Source: WLMZ01 sp037139095 | GTDB taxonomy: Bacteria > Actinomycetota > Acidimicrobiia > Acidimicrobiales > Ilumatobacteraceae | DNA: 64,000 bases | Direction: 5' to 3' | Assembly: GCA_037139095.1 (NCBI GenBank) | Contig: JBAXHD010000006.1 | Coordinates: 40,087-104,086, forward strand | In this document: positions 51,981 through 60,197 of the stretch, in pieces | Numbering within the stretch: position 1 is the stretch's first letter | Layout: each line of letters begins with the position of its first letter | Position numbers and translations under genes: made by a program | Notes under the pieces: generated by a model | Databases searched by the model: none | Told to the model about the DNA's origin: nothing | What the model saw: the letters and a program-made list of their open reading frames with translations, nothing else

Positions 51981-53209
51981 CCGACGTTGCCATCGTTGGG
52001 GCTGGCCTCGCCGGCCTCGCAGCGGCGCGAACGCTCACCGCTGCCGGCAAATCAGTGACTCTTCTCGAGGCGTCCGATGGTGTGGGTGGTCGCGTGCGCA
52101 CCGACCATGTCGATGGCTTCTTGCTCGATCGCGGATTCCAAGTGCTCCTCACTGCGTATCCCGAACTGCCACGGCAGCTCGATCTCGCCGCACTCGATCT
52201 GCAGAACTTCGAACCAGGTGCGCTGGTGTGGACCAAGGGTCGCGGCCACGTGGTCAGCGATCCATTTCGGCGGCCGACACAAGCGCTCGCCACCGCTCTC
52301 GCACCCATCGGGTCGCCGATCGACAAGCTGCGCATTGCGTTGCTCCGGTCTCGAGTTCGTCGTCGCTCTATTCGATCGTTGCTCGGCGGGCCCGACACGT
52401 CAACGATCGCTTCGCTGCAATCGCAGGGCTTCTCAACAACGATGATCAATCGCTTCCTGCGCCCGCTCATCGGAGGCATTCAGCTCGACCCTTCGATGCA
52501 CACCTCGAACCGGGCATTCGAAGTGATTTTCCGTTCGTTGTCCGAGGGCGACTCAGCGGTGCCTGCAACGGGCATGGGCGCAATTCCTGCACAGATGGCA
52601 GCCGGTCTTGCTCCAGGAACTATCAGGCTCAACTCGCCCGTGTCAGCAGTGAGTTCTGGCAGCGTCACACTTGCCGACGGCAGCACCGTGAACGCGCGGG
52701 CGATTGTGGTCGCAACCGAAGGGCCAGCTGCCAGTGCGCTGCTGTCGTTGCCGCCTGTGGCCTCGCAGTCGGCTGGCTGCGTGTACTTCGCAGCCGATGT
52801 CGCCCCAACCAACAAACGATTCATTGTGCTCGATGCCGACAACACCGGGCCCGCCCTCAACGTTGCAGTGATGAGCAACATCGCACCGTCGTATGCGCCA
52901 GCGGGTCAACACCTCATTGCGGTTGCGATGCCTGGCGTCACCGATGGCGACCTTGAGGCACTTGCCCGCAAACAACTACGCGGTTGGTGGGGCACACAAG
53001 TCGATTCGTGGCGGCACTTGCGCACGTACCGCATTGCCCACGGCCAGCCCAATCAGAACCCGCCGTTCAATCCGAAGAAGGCCGTCTCGCTCGAAAACGG
53101 TTTGTTCGTCTGCGGCGATCATCGCGACACGGCTTCGATTCAGGGAGCCTTGTTCTCTGGTCGCCGATGCGGCGAGGCCGTGCTGCAGTATCTCAACGCC
53201 GCCAGCTGA
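51977..53209 (+). CDS. FAD-dependent oxidoreductase (phytoene desaturase / protoporphyrinogen oxidase-like)
   Basis: 410 residues. 'DVAIVGAGLAGLAAARTLTA' and 'VTLLEASDGVGGRVRTDHVD' are the FAD motifs, and 'LENGLFVCGDHRDTASIQGA' the C-terminal FAD contact. 'GFLLDRGFQVLLTAYPELPR' is typical of the carotenoid/porphyrin oxidoreductase group. The pairing with the TIGR01777 gene is common in bacteria; the substrate is unknown. Stop is 13 bp from the convergent VOC gene stop. Confidence 0.85.
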   Translation: MTDVAIVGAGLAGLAAARTLTAAGKSVTLLEASDGVGGRVRTDHVDGFLLDRGFQVLLTAYPELPRQLDLAALDLQNFEPGALVWTKGRGHVVSDPFRRPTQALATALAPIGSPIDKLRIALLRSRVRRRSIRSLLGGPDTSTIASLQSQGFSTTMINRFLRPLIGGIQLDPSMHTSNRAFEVIFRSLSEGDSAVPATGMGAIPAQMAAGLAPGTIRLNSPVSAVSSGSVTLADGSTVNARAIVVATEGPAASALLSLPPVASQSAGCVYFAADVAPTNKRFIVLDADNTGPALNVAVMSNIAPSYAPAGQHLIAVAMPGVTDGDLEALARKQLRGWWGTQVDSWRHLRTYRIAHGQPNQNPPFNPKKAVSLENGLFVCGDHRDTASIQGALFSGRRCGEAVLQYLNAAS

Positions 53210-53222
53210 AGCCGGCAGCAAC

Positions 53223-53714
53223 TCAGAGTCGTTGTATAGCTTCTGCCGCCGTTGCCACACCGCTCCAGCGACGTACTTCACCGCCGAGATCGAGCGCCAC
53301 CGTGCGATCGCTTTCCCAGCTCGAGCGAGGAACCATCCACACCACCTCGAACTCGATGCCATCGGGGTCAACCGCGTAGAGGCTCTTTGACATGCCGTGA
53401 TCGGAAGCGCCCACAATGGCATTGCGCGCCCGCAACTGTTCTTGAACCTCAACAAGTTCGTCGATGGTGTCTACTTGCCAAGCCAAGTGGTACAAGCCGA
53501 GCGAACCGCGAGCGGGTGAAGCCGCCGCCGCGCCTCGGCTAAAGATGCCGAGATCGTGGTGGTTTCCCGAGCCGCTGGCCCGCAGGAACATCGCTTGGCC
53601 AGGCCCAAGGTCGGTGACGACTTCGAACCCGAGCACGTCGCAGTAGAACTCTGCGGAGATACGTGCGTCGCGTACCCAGAGCACTGCATGGTTCAGACGT
53701 TGGACACTGGCCAT
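53223..53714 (-). CDS. VOC-family protein, extradiol-dioxygenase-like
   Basis: 163 residues. Possible facial triad H9, H76 and E123 ('RLNHAVLWVRDARISAEFYC', 'SLGLYHLAWQVDTIDELVEV', 'YAVDPDGIEFEVVW'), the arrangement used by catechol 2,3-dioxygenase-type enzymes for Fe(II). The single-module length also fits catechol-like or glyoxalase-like dimers. Substrate unknown. It is 31 bp downstream of yceI on the same strand and may share the MarR-controlled promoter. Confidence 0.8.
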   Translation of the reverse strand: MASVQRLNHAVLWVRDARISAEFYCDVLGFEVVTDLGPGQAMFLRASGSGNHHDLGIFSRGAAAASPARGSLGLYHLAWQVDTIDELVEVQEQLRARNAIVGASDHGMSKSLYAVDPDGIEFEVVWMVPRSSWESDRTVALDLGGEVRRWSGVATAAEAIQRL

Positions 53715-53745
53715 AGCGATGGTTCCTTTTCTTGAAGCTGACTCG

Positions 53746-54306
53746 TCAGACCTTGGCGGCTTCGATGTCGAGTTGAATCTTTACCTTCTCACCAACCAGT
53801 ACGCCACCCGCTTCGAGCGCGGCATTCCACTCAATGCCCCAGTCCTTGCGGTTGATCTCGGCAGTGGCCGAAAAACCAGCCTTGGTGTTGCCCCACGGGT
53901 CGGTGGCGATGCCGTCGAACGCCAATGCAAACGTGACCGGCTTGGCCACACCCTTGATCGTCAGGTTGCCGTGGAGCGCATAGTCGCCGCCAGCGGCTTC
54001 GAGCGACGTGCTGACGAAGGTCATCGCGGGGAACGTGTCGACATCGAAGAAGTCGCCACCACGAATGTGGCTATCACGGCCAGCGTCGCCAGTATCAACC
54101 GACGTCATCTCAACCGACGCCTCGAGGCGTGAGTCGAGCACGTTGTCGGCGATGGTGACGGTTCCGGTGAATGCACCGAAGCGGCCACGCACCTTGGCCA
54201 CCATCAGGTGACGCACAACGAAGCCAACAGTTGAGTGCGATGGGTCGATCGTCCAGACGCCAGGGGCGATACCGGGGTTGTTGTCAGTGTGAGCTGTGAT
54301 GGACAT
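53746..54306 (-). CDS. YceI-family lipid-binding protein
   Basis: 186 residues without a signal peptide, so cytoplasmic. 'GVWTIDPSHSTVGFVVRHLM', 'KVRGRFGAFTGTVTIADN', 'VEMTSVDTGDAGRDSHIRGG', 'FFDVDTFPAMTFVST' and 'LTIKGVAKPVTFALAF' are the family motifs in order. YceI proteins are lipocalin-like and bind polyisoprenoids. Start ATG 54306 has GGAG 8 bases upstream. Divergent from the MarR regulator, with operators in between. Confidence 0.93.
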   Translation of the reverse strand: MSITAHTDNNPGIAPGVWTIDPSHSTVGFVVRHLMVAKVRGRFGAFTGTVTIADNVLDSRLEASVEMTSVDTGDAGRDSHIRGGDFFDVDTFPAMTFVSTSLEAAGGDYALHGNLTIKGVAKPVTFALAFDGIATDPWGNTKAGFSATAEINRKDWGIEWNAALEAGGVLVGEKVKIQLDIEAAKV

Positions 54307-54321
54307 GAGCGTTCTCCTAAT

Positions 54322-54367
54322 TAGTTGCGATGCGAACTATTGTAAGCGCAATCATTTGCGATCGCAA
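54322..54367. promoter_or_regulatory. Pair of MarR-type operator palindromes between yceI and marR
   Basis: Site 1 is TAGTTGCGA/TGCGAACTA (54322-54339), an imperfect palindrome with half-site AGTTGCGA. Site 2 is TTGCGATCGCAA (54356-54367), a perfect 12-bp palindrome flanked by ACTA on its right side. The same half-site thus occurs four times in 46 bp. Their place between the divergent starts (54306 and 54401) suggests autoregulation and control of yceI by the MarR protein. Confidence 0.75.
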
Positions 54368-54400
54368 CTATTGCTGGCGAGAATTGTTAGTGTCTTCGAC

Positions 54401-54868
54401 ATGGCAACGAAATGGCTCTCCCCCGCAGAGATGAGAGCGTGGCGGGCCTATATCGAAACCACCAATCAATTGCACGCCGCCCTCGAGCACGGACTCGCGC
54501 CTCACCACCTCTCGCTCGGCGATTACGAGGTGCTGGTCTTGCTCAGCGAGGCACCCGATGGCCGGGTGCGCATGTGCGATCTGTCCGAGCAACTCAACCT
54601 CTCGCCGAGTGGCCTCACCCGTCGCCTCGATGGCCTCGTGAAGGCTGGCTACGTCAGCCGAGCCCAGTGCACCAACGACCGGCGCGTCACCTTCGCCTCC
54701 ATCACGCCCGCAGGCCTTGCGGCGTTCAAAGCAGCCGTCGCCGACCACGTTCACAGCGTGCGCACACACCTCATCGATCGGCTCACACCCGCTCAGGTCG
54801 ATGCGCTCGGTGACATCTTCTCGGCCGTCGGGGCTGGCCTGGCCGAGACCCCAAAAGGCACCCGCTAA
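54401..54868 (+). CDS. MarR-family transcriptional regulator
   Basis: 155 residues from ATG 54401. The winged helix is 'LGDYEVLVLLSEAPDGRVRM', 'CDLSEQLNLSPSGLTRRLDG', 'LVKAGYVSRAQCTNDRRVTF' (wing with D-x-R), with dimerisation helices at both ends. MarR dimers bind palindromes such as those at 54322-54367 and release DNA on binding a phenolic or lipidic ligand. Likely targets: yceI, the VOC gene and itself. Confidence 0.92.
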   Translation: MATKWLSPAEMRAWRAYIETTNQLHAALEHGLAPHHLSLGDYEVLVLLSEAPDGRVRMCDLSEQLNLSPSGLTRRLDGLVKAGYVSRAQCTNDRRVTFASITPAGLAAFKAAVADHVHSVRTHLIDRLTPAQVDALGDIFSAVGAGLAETPKGTR

Positions 54869-54889
54869 CAAACACCACGGGCATCTAAC

Positions 54890-56062
54890 ATGAGCAGCAC
54901 TATGTCGCTTTCGCTCCCCCGCGGTTTCAGTTGCCACGTTGCCAACATTGGTATCAAAGACACCAGCACAGACCTTGTTGTTGTTGCCGCCGATCACACA
55001 TGCGCTGCCGCAGCCGTGTTTACCCAAAGCCGCTTTAGCGGGCCCAGCGTGGTGGTGAGCCGGGCCAACATCGCCCAGCATCGTGCTCGTGGCGTGGTTG
55101 TCATCTCAAAGAACGCCAACGTGGCTACGGGCCAGCAGGGTCTCGCTAATGCACACGAGATCGTCGCCAGCGTGGCCAACACTCTCGGCTGCGCCCCCCA
55201 CGAGGTGCAGATCGCGTCCACTGGAGTCATCGGTCGTCAGTATCCGATGGACCGCATTCGCGCCGGCCTGGCTTCGTTGTCATTGCCCTTCACTGGCAAC
55301 GACGCACACGCAGTTGCTACCGGCATCATGACCACCGACACCGTCGAGAAAGTTGCATCTGCAACAATCGCCGGTTCAAGCGCTGTGGTTGTTGGGGTCG
55401 CCAAGGGCGTTGGCATGATCGAGCCCAATATGGCCACACTGATCACGCTGATGTTCACCGACGCCGACATCGACCCCACATCGCTCGACACCATCTTCCG
55501 TCGCGTCATCGACCGCACGTTTAACTGCGTTTCGGTAGACACCGACACATCCACCAGCGACACAGCCATTGTGCTCGCCAGCGGCGTGGCCGGTTCGGTA
55601 GACCTCGTTGCGTTCGAAGCAGCGTTGTTCGATGTGGCGCTGTCGCTCACCAAGCAGGTTGCGCGCGATGGCGAAGGCGCCGAAACCCTCATTGAGGTTG
55701 TAGTCGACGGCGCTCGCGACAACGCCCAAGCCAAGCGTGTAGCGAAAGCAATCGTGAACTCACCGCTCGTGAAGACCGCGGTTCATGGCGCCGATCCCAA
55801 CTGGGGTCGAGTAGCGATGGCCGTCGGCAAATGCAGCGATGAAACCGACATCATCGAACAGAACGTGGTCATTCGGTTTGGCACACAAGAGTGCTTTCCT
55901 CACCAGGTAGATGCAGCCGGCCTCGCCCAACTCAGCGGGTACCTCAGCGGTAGCGAGGTACTGATTCATGTGAGCCTTGGCATTGCCGATGGCACGGCCA
56001 CCGTGTGGGGATGCGACCTCACCGACGGCTACGTGCGCATCAACGCCGACTACACCACCTGA
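54890..56062 (+). CDS. argJ: Bifunctional glutamate N-acetyltransferase / ornithine acetyltransferase
   Basis: 390 residues, family length. It is autoprocessed before T183 in 'GMIEPNMATLITLMFTDADI'; 'VQIASTGVIGRQYPMDRI' and 'VHGADPNWGRVAMAVGK' are substrate motifs, and the C-terminal 'YTT' resembles the conserved end 'Y.T'. It recycles the acetyl group between ornithine and glutamate in arginine synthesis. Start ATG 54890; ATG 54902 is possible. No other arg gene is nearby. Confidence 0.95.
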   Translation: MSSTMSLSLPRGFSCHVANIGIKDTSTDLVVVAADHTCAAAAVFTQSRFSGPSVVVSRANIAQHRARGVVVISKNANVATGQQGLANAHEIVASVANTLGCAPHEVQIASTGVIGRQYPMDRIRAGLASLSLPFTGNDAHAVATGIMTTDTVEKVASATIAGSSAVVVGVAKGVGMIEPNMATLITLMFTDADIDPTSLDTIFRRVIDRTFNCVSVDTDTSTSDTAIVLASGVAGSVDLVAFEAALFDVALSLTKQVARDGEGAETLIEVVVDGARDNAQAKRVAKAIVNSPLVKTAVHGADPNWGRVAMAVGKCSDETDIIEQNVVIRFGTQECFPHQVDAAGLAQLSGYLSGSEVLIHVSLGIADGTATVWGCDLTDGYVRINADYTT

Positions 56063-56071
56063 CGAATCAGA

Positions 56072-56848
56072 TCACTTCGGTGGCATACGAATGCCGCCGT
56101 CGACCCGGATGGTCTCGGCATTCATGTAGCTGTTGGTGATGCACTCGACCACCATGCTGGCCAGCTCGGTGCCTTCGCCCAAACGGTGAGGGAAGAGCAC
56201 ACCCTTTTCGAGGTTTGCTTTGAACGCTTCGCTGCCCTCGCCCTGGCCGTAGATAGGCGTGTCGATGAGGCCCGGCGCAACGGTGTTGACGCGGATGCCC
56301 GATGCCGACAGGTCACGAGCGATTGGCAAGGTCATGCCCACAACGCCGCCCTTCGAGGCCGAGTAGCTGGCTTGGCCGATCTGACCATCGAACGCAGCAA
56401 CCGATGCAATGTTCACGATGGCGCCGCGCTCGCCGTACTCGAGCGGCTCAGTTGCGCTCATCGCAGTTGCTGCGAGGCGGATGCAATCGAAGGTGCCGAT
56501 GAGGTTGATGGCGATGACCTTCTTGAAGGCATCGAGGTTGGCGGCCGAGTCGTAGCTGCCGTCTTTGCCGATGGTGCGCTGCGCCCAGCCGATACCGGCC
56601 GAGTTGACCAACACGCGAAGTGGGCCCATGCTCTTGGCCATCTCGACCGCATTCACGATTTCGTCGGTCTTGGTGACGTCGACGCGACAGAAGGCGCCGC
56701 CGATTTCGTTGGCGAGGGCCGTACCGCGATCTTCTTGCAGGTCGGCCACGACCACTTTCGCGCCCTTGCTGGCGAGAAGACGAGCGGTGGCGGCTCCGAT
56801 ACCCGAAGCTCCACCAGTGACAATTGCGCTAACGCCGTTGAGATCCAT
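56072..56848 (-). CDS. SDR-family 3-hydroxyacyl-CoA / hydroxysteroid dehydrogenase-like protein
   Basis: 258 residues from ATG 56848; the frame runs to a TTG at 56857. 'GVSAIVTGGASGIGAATARL' binds NAD, 'VVVADLQEDRG' has the Asp for NAD preference, and 'YSASKGGVVGMTLPIARDL' holds the YxxxK catalytic pair. The insertion and 'GIRVNTVAPGLIDTPIYGQG' are typical of HSD17B10/FadB2x-like enzymes of beta-oxidation. Convergent with argJ (9 bp). Confidence 0.88.
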   Translation of the reverse strand: MDLNGVSAIVTGGASGIGAATARLLASKGAKVVVADLQEDRGTALANEIGGAFCRVDVTKTDEIVNAVEMAKSMGPLRVLVNSAGIGWAQRTIGKDGSYDSAANLDAFKKVIAINLIGTFDCIRLAATAMSATEPLEYGERGAIVNIASVAAFDGQIGQASYSASKGGVVGMTLPIARDLSASGIRVNTVAPGLIDTPIYGQGEGSEAFKANLEKGVLFPHRLGEGTELASMVVECITNSYMNAETIRVDGGIRMPPK

Positions 56849-56923
56849 AGGTGGCAAGGCTAGGCAACGAGAGCGCTCGGCGACGATTCCGGCGACGTTT
56901 CACTCAACGAATTACGCGACGAA

Positions 56924-57397
56924 TTAGAACAACGTGAGTGGTCCGCCAGCGTCGGTGCTCTCGACAGCATCGACGCCGAACGGGCCTTTGGCTGCGGCGA
57001 CAGCAAGCTGGTCGACGAGATCGTTCATCCGGTTGCCGCTGTGTCCCTTCACCCATCGAAAGGCGGGCTGGCGAAGCTTGACCAGTTCGATGAGCGGGAT
57101 CCACAGATCGGTGTTGGCAACCGGTTGCTTTTGCGAGTTGCGCCAACCGTTGCGCTCCCACTTCGCCCACCACCGGTCACGAAAGCAGTTCACCACGTAG
57201 GTGGAGTCAGAAACGATGGTGATGTCGCCGGTGAGTTCGCGCAGCGCTTCGAGCACGGCCTGCACCTCCATCCGCTGATTCGTGGTGTGCGCTGCACCGC
57301 CCGAGCCCGACGGCGAGCCATCGGGAGCAACCGCCCACGCCCATCCGCCCGGGCCGGGATTGCCTTGGCATGCACCATCAGTAAAGACCTCAATCAC
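56924..57397 (-). CDS. rnhA: Ribonuclease HI
   Basis: 157 residues. Catalytic D7 ('FTDGACQGNPGPGGWA'), E44 ('QRMEVQAVLEAL'), D64 ('IVSDSTYVVN') and D129 ('NDLVDQLA'), with H119 in 'VKGHSGNRMN'. It degrades RNA in RNA-DNA hybrids. It complements the rnhB gene at 20911-21588. Confidence 0.95.
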   Translation of the reverse strand: MIEVFTDGACQGNPGPGGWAWAVAPDGSPSGSGGAAHTTNQRMEVQAVLEALRELTGDITIVSDSTYVVNCFRDRWWAKWERNGWRNSQKQPVANTDLWIPLIELVKLRQPAFRWVKGHSGNRMNDLVDQLAVAAAKGPFGVDAVESTDAGGPLTLF

Positions 57398-57472
57398 GGG
57401 GTAGATCTTGCCACCAGTTGAGTCGCGCAGAGGTAACCGCGAGCGAGCAATAACCCTGACAGACTAAGCAGC

Positions 57473-60184
57473 ATGATCTTTGACGGATTCGTCAACCAAC
57501 TCCCCGATAGTGATCCCGGCGAAACTCAGGAATGGCTCGACAGCCTCGATGCCGTCATCGATGTTCACGGCAAAACCCGAGCCCGGTACCTGTTAAGCAA
57601 ACTGCTCGAGCACGCGCGATCCAGCCAAGTGAGCTTCCCGCCCACTGTCAGCACGCCATATGTCAACACCATCCCGTGCGAGAGCGAGCCGTGGTTTCCA
57701 GGCGATAGCTACCTTGAGCAACGGGTGCGCGCCTACGTCCGCTGGAACGCAGCGATGATGGTCGTACGCGCCAACACTCTCGCCGAGGGCGTGGGCGGGC
57801 ACCTCTCTACGTTCGCCAGCAGCGCCAGCCTCTACGAAATTGGTTTCAACCATTTCTTCCGCGGCAAAGACGACGGCATGGCCGGCGACCATGTGTACTT
57901 CCAAGGCCACGCAGCTCCTGGTGTCTATGCCCGCGCATTTCTCGAAGGCCGACTCAGCGAGAACGATCTCGACCACTTCCGTCGCGAGATCGGCCGCGAA
58001 GGTCGTGGCTTGAGCAGCTATCCGCACCCTCGCCTGATGCCCGATTTCTGGGAGTTCCCCACAGTCAGCATGGGTCTTGGCCCACTCACTGCGCTGTATC
58101 AGGCCCGGTTCAATCGCTACCTACACAACCGACGCCTTGACGACACCAGCCAAAGCCGGGTGTGGGCATTTCTGGGCGACGGCGAGTGCGACGAACCCGA
58201 AACGCTCGGGTCTATTTCGTTGGCCAGCCGAGAGCGGCTCGACAACCTGATCTTCGTGGTGAACTGCAACCTGCAACGACTCGATGGACCCGTGCGCGGC
58301 AACGGCAAGGTCATCCAAGAACTCGAAGCCACATTCCGCGGTGCTGGCTGGAACGTGATCAAAGTCATCTGGGGATCCAAGTGGGACGACCTCTTGGCTG
58401 CCGACACCGACGGCGTGTTGTTGAATCAGATGAACAACACCGTCGACGGCGAGTTTCAGCGCTACTCGGTCGAAGACGGCAACTTCATTCGCGAGAACTT
58501 CTTTGGCCCCGACCCACGGCTGCGCCAGATGGTTGCGCACCTCTCAGACAACGATCTGCTCAACCTTCCTCGCGGCGGCCACGACTATCACAAGCTCTAC
58601 GCCGCGTATAAGGCCGCCGTCGACAACCTTGGCAGCGGCGCCCCCACTGTCATTTTGTGCAAGACCATCAAGGGCTGGACACTTGGCCCCACTGTCGAGG
58701 GTCGCAACGCCACCCACCAGATCAAAAAGCTCAACGCCGATCAGCTCATGGCCCTGCGCGATCGCCTCTTCCTTCGCGACGAGATCCCCGACACCGCCTT
58801 CGATAACGGCGCACTCCCCTATTACCGCCCGCCAGAAGACAGCGTCGAATACCAATACATGATCGAGCGCCGACGCGCCCTTGGCGGAAGCATTCCGCGC
58901 CGCGTCATCAAGACTCGTCGCGCCCTCGATCTTCCCGACGATGCTGCCTTCGACGAACTGCGCGCCGGTTCGGCCGACGCTGCCGTGAGCACCACCATGG
59001 GATTCACGAGGCTCCTTCGCAGCCTGTGCCGCGACCCACACATTGGTCAACGCATTGTTCCGATCGTGCCCGACGAAGCGCGCACGTTCGGCATGGACGG
59101 CCTGTTCCGCGAACTCAAGATCTATGCGTCGCAGGGCCAAAAGTACGAGCCCGTCGACCACGATCTGTTGCAGTCATACGCCGAATCCAGCGACGGCCAG
59201 ATTCTCGAAGAAGGCATCACCGAAGCCGGCTCACTCGCCAGCTTCATTGCCGCAGGCACCGCATATGCAACACGCGGCGTACCGATGGTGCCCTTCTACA
59301 CGTTCTACTCAATGTTTGGTTTCCAACGTGTGGGCGACCTCATCTGGCAAGCAGCCGACGCGCGCACCAAGGGTTTCTTGCTCGGCGCAACTGCCGGGCG
59401 AACCACCTTGATGGGTGAGGGCCTCCAGCATCAAGACGGTCACAGCTTGGTGCTCGCAAGCACCGTGCCAGCTTGCCAGGCGTACGACCCTGCGTTCGCG
59501 TACGAGGTGGCCGCCATTGTGCGCGCTGGCCTACATCGCATGTACGGCTCGCAGAGCGAAGACATCTTCTATTACCTCACGCTCTACAACGAGACCTACG
59601 CAATGCCCGCGATTCCCCAACGCGACGGCATTGACGAAGAGATCGTTCGCGGCCTGTATCGATTCGCAGAAGCACCCGCTGCCGACCTGCGCGCCACGTT
59701 GTTGTTCTCGGGCTCGGCTCAAGGCGCGGTCCGCGCTGCAGCAGCCGATCTGCTCAGGCTCTACGGCGTCGGCGCCGAGTTGTGGTCAGCCACCTCATAC
59801 AAAGCGCTGCGCGAAGAGGCGCTCGCTACCGAACGCTGGAACCGCCTGCACCCCGAGTCAGCGCCTCGGGTTTCGTTGATGACCAGCCTGCTGCATCAAT
59901 CGCCGGGGCCAATCATCGCCACCACCGATTTCATGAAAGCGGTGCCCGATCAGATCGCCCGATTCGTTTCGGGTCGACAGTTCATCTCGCTCGGCACCGA
60001 TGGCATGGGACGTTCCGACACACGCGAAGCGTTGCGTCATCACTTCGAGGTCGATGCGGGGAACATCGTGGTTGCCACGTTGTCTGCCCTTGCCGCAACT
60101 GGGTCGTTGCAGCCTGCCGTGGTGGCCGATGCGATCCGTCGTTACAACATCAACCCCAACGCACCAGACCCGACCCACATGTAG
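57473..60184 (+). CDS. aceE: Pyruvate dehydrogenase E1, homodimeric type
   Basis: 903 residues, normal for AceE. 'NHFFRGKDDGMAGDHVYFQG' and 'SYPHPRLMPDFWEFPTVSMG' are AceE signatures, 'FLGDGECDEPETLGSISLAS' through 'VVNCNLQRLDGPVRGN' is the ThDP motif GDG(X)nN, and 'PFYTFYSMFGFQRVGDLIWQ' with 'GRTTLMGEGLQHQDGHS' come from the transketolase-like part. It decarboxylates pyruvate and passes acetyl to the E2 at 43267-44700. No strong ribosome site is seen before ATG 57473. Confidence 0.96.
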   Translation: MIFDGFVNQLPDSDPGETQEWLDSLDAVIDVHGKTRARYLLSKLLEHARSSQVSFPPTVSTPYVNTIPCESEPWFPGDSYLEQRVRAYVRWNAAMMVVRANTLAEGVGGHLSTFASSASLYEIGFNHFFRGKDDGMAGDHVYFQGHAAPGVYARAFLEGRLSENDLDHFRREIGREGRGLSSYPHPRLMPDFWEFPTVSMGLGPLTALYQARFNRYLHNRRLDDTSQSRVWAFLGDGECDEPETLGSISLASRERLDNLIFVVNCNLQRLDGPVRGNGKVIQELEATFRGAGWNVIKVIWGSKWDDLLAADTDGVLLNQMNNTVDGEFQRYSVEDGNFIRENFFGPDPRLRQMVAHLSDNDLLNLPRGGHDYHKLYAAYKAAVDNLGSGAPTVILCKTIKGWTLGPTVEGRNATHQIKKLNADQLMALRDRLFLRDEIPDTAFDNGALPYYRPPEDSVEYQYMIERRRALGGSIPRRVIKTRRALDLPDDAAFDELRAGSADAAVSTTMGFTRLLRSLCRDPHIGQRIVPIVPDEARTFGMDGLFRELKIYASQGQKYEPVDHDLLQSYAESSDGQILEEGITEAGSLASFIAAGTAYATRGVPMVPFYTFYSMFGFQRVGDLIWQAADARTKGFLLGATAGRTTLMGEGLQHQDGHSLVLASTVPACQAYDPAFAYEVAAIVRAGLHRMYGSQSEDIFYYLTLYNETYAMPAIPQRDGIDEEIVRGLYRFAEAPAADLRATLLFSGSAQGAVRAAAADLLRLYGVGAELWSATSYKALREEALATERWNRLHPESAPRVSLMTSLLHQSPGPIIATTDFMKAVPDQIARFVSGRQFISLGTDGMGRSDTREALRHHFEVDAGNIVVATLSALAATGSLQPAVVADAIRRYNINPNAPDPTHM

Positions 60185-60197
60185 TCACGGTTGGTGG

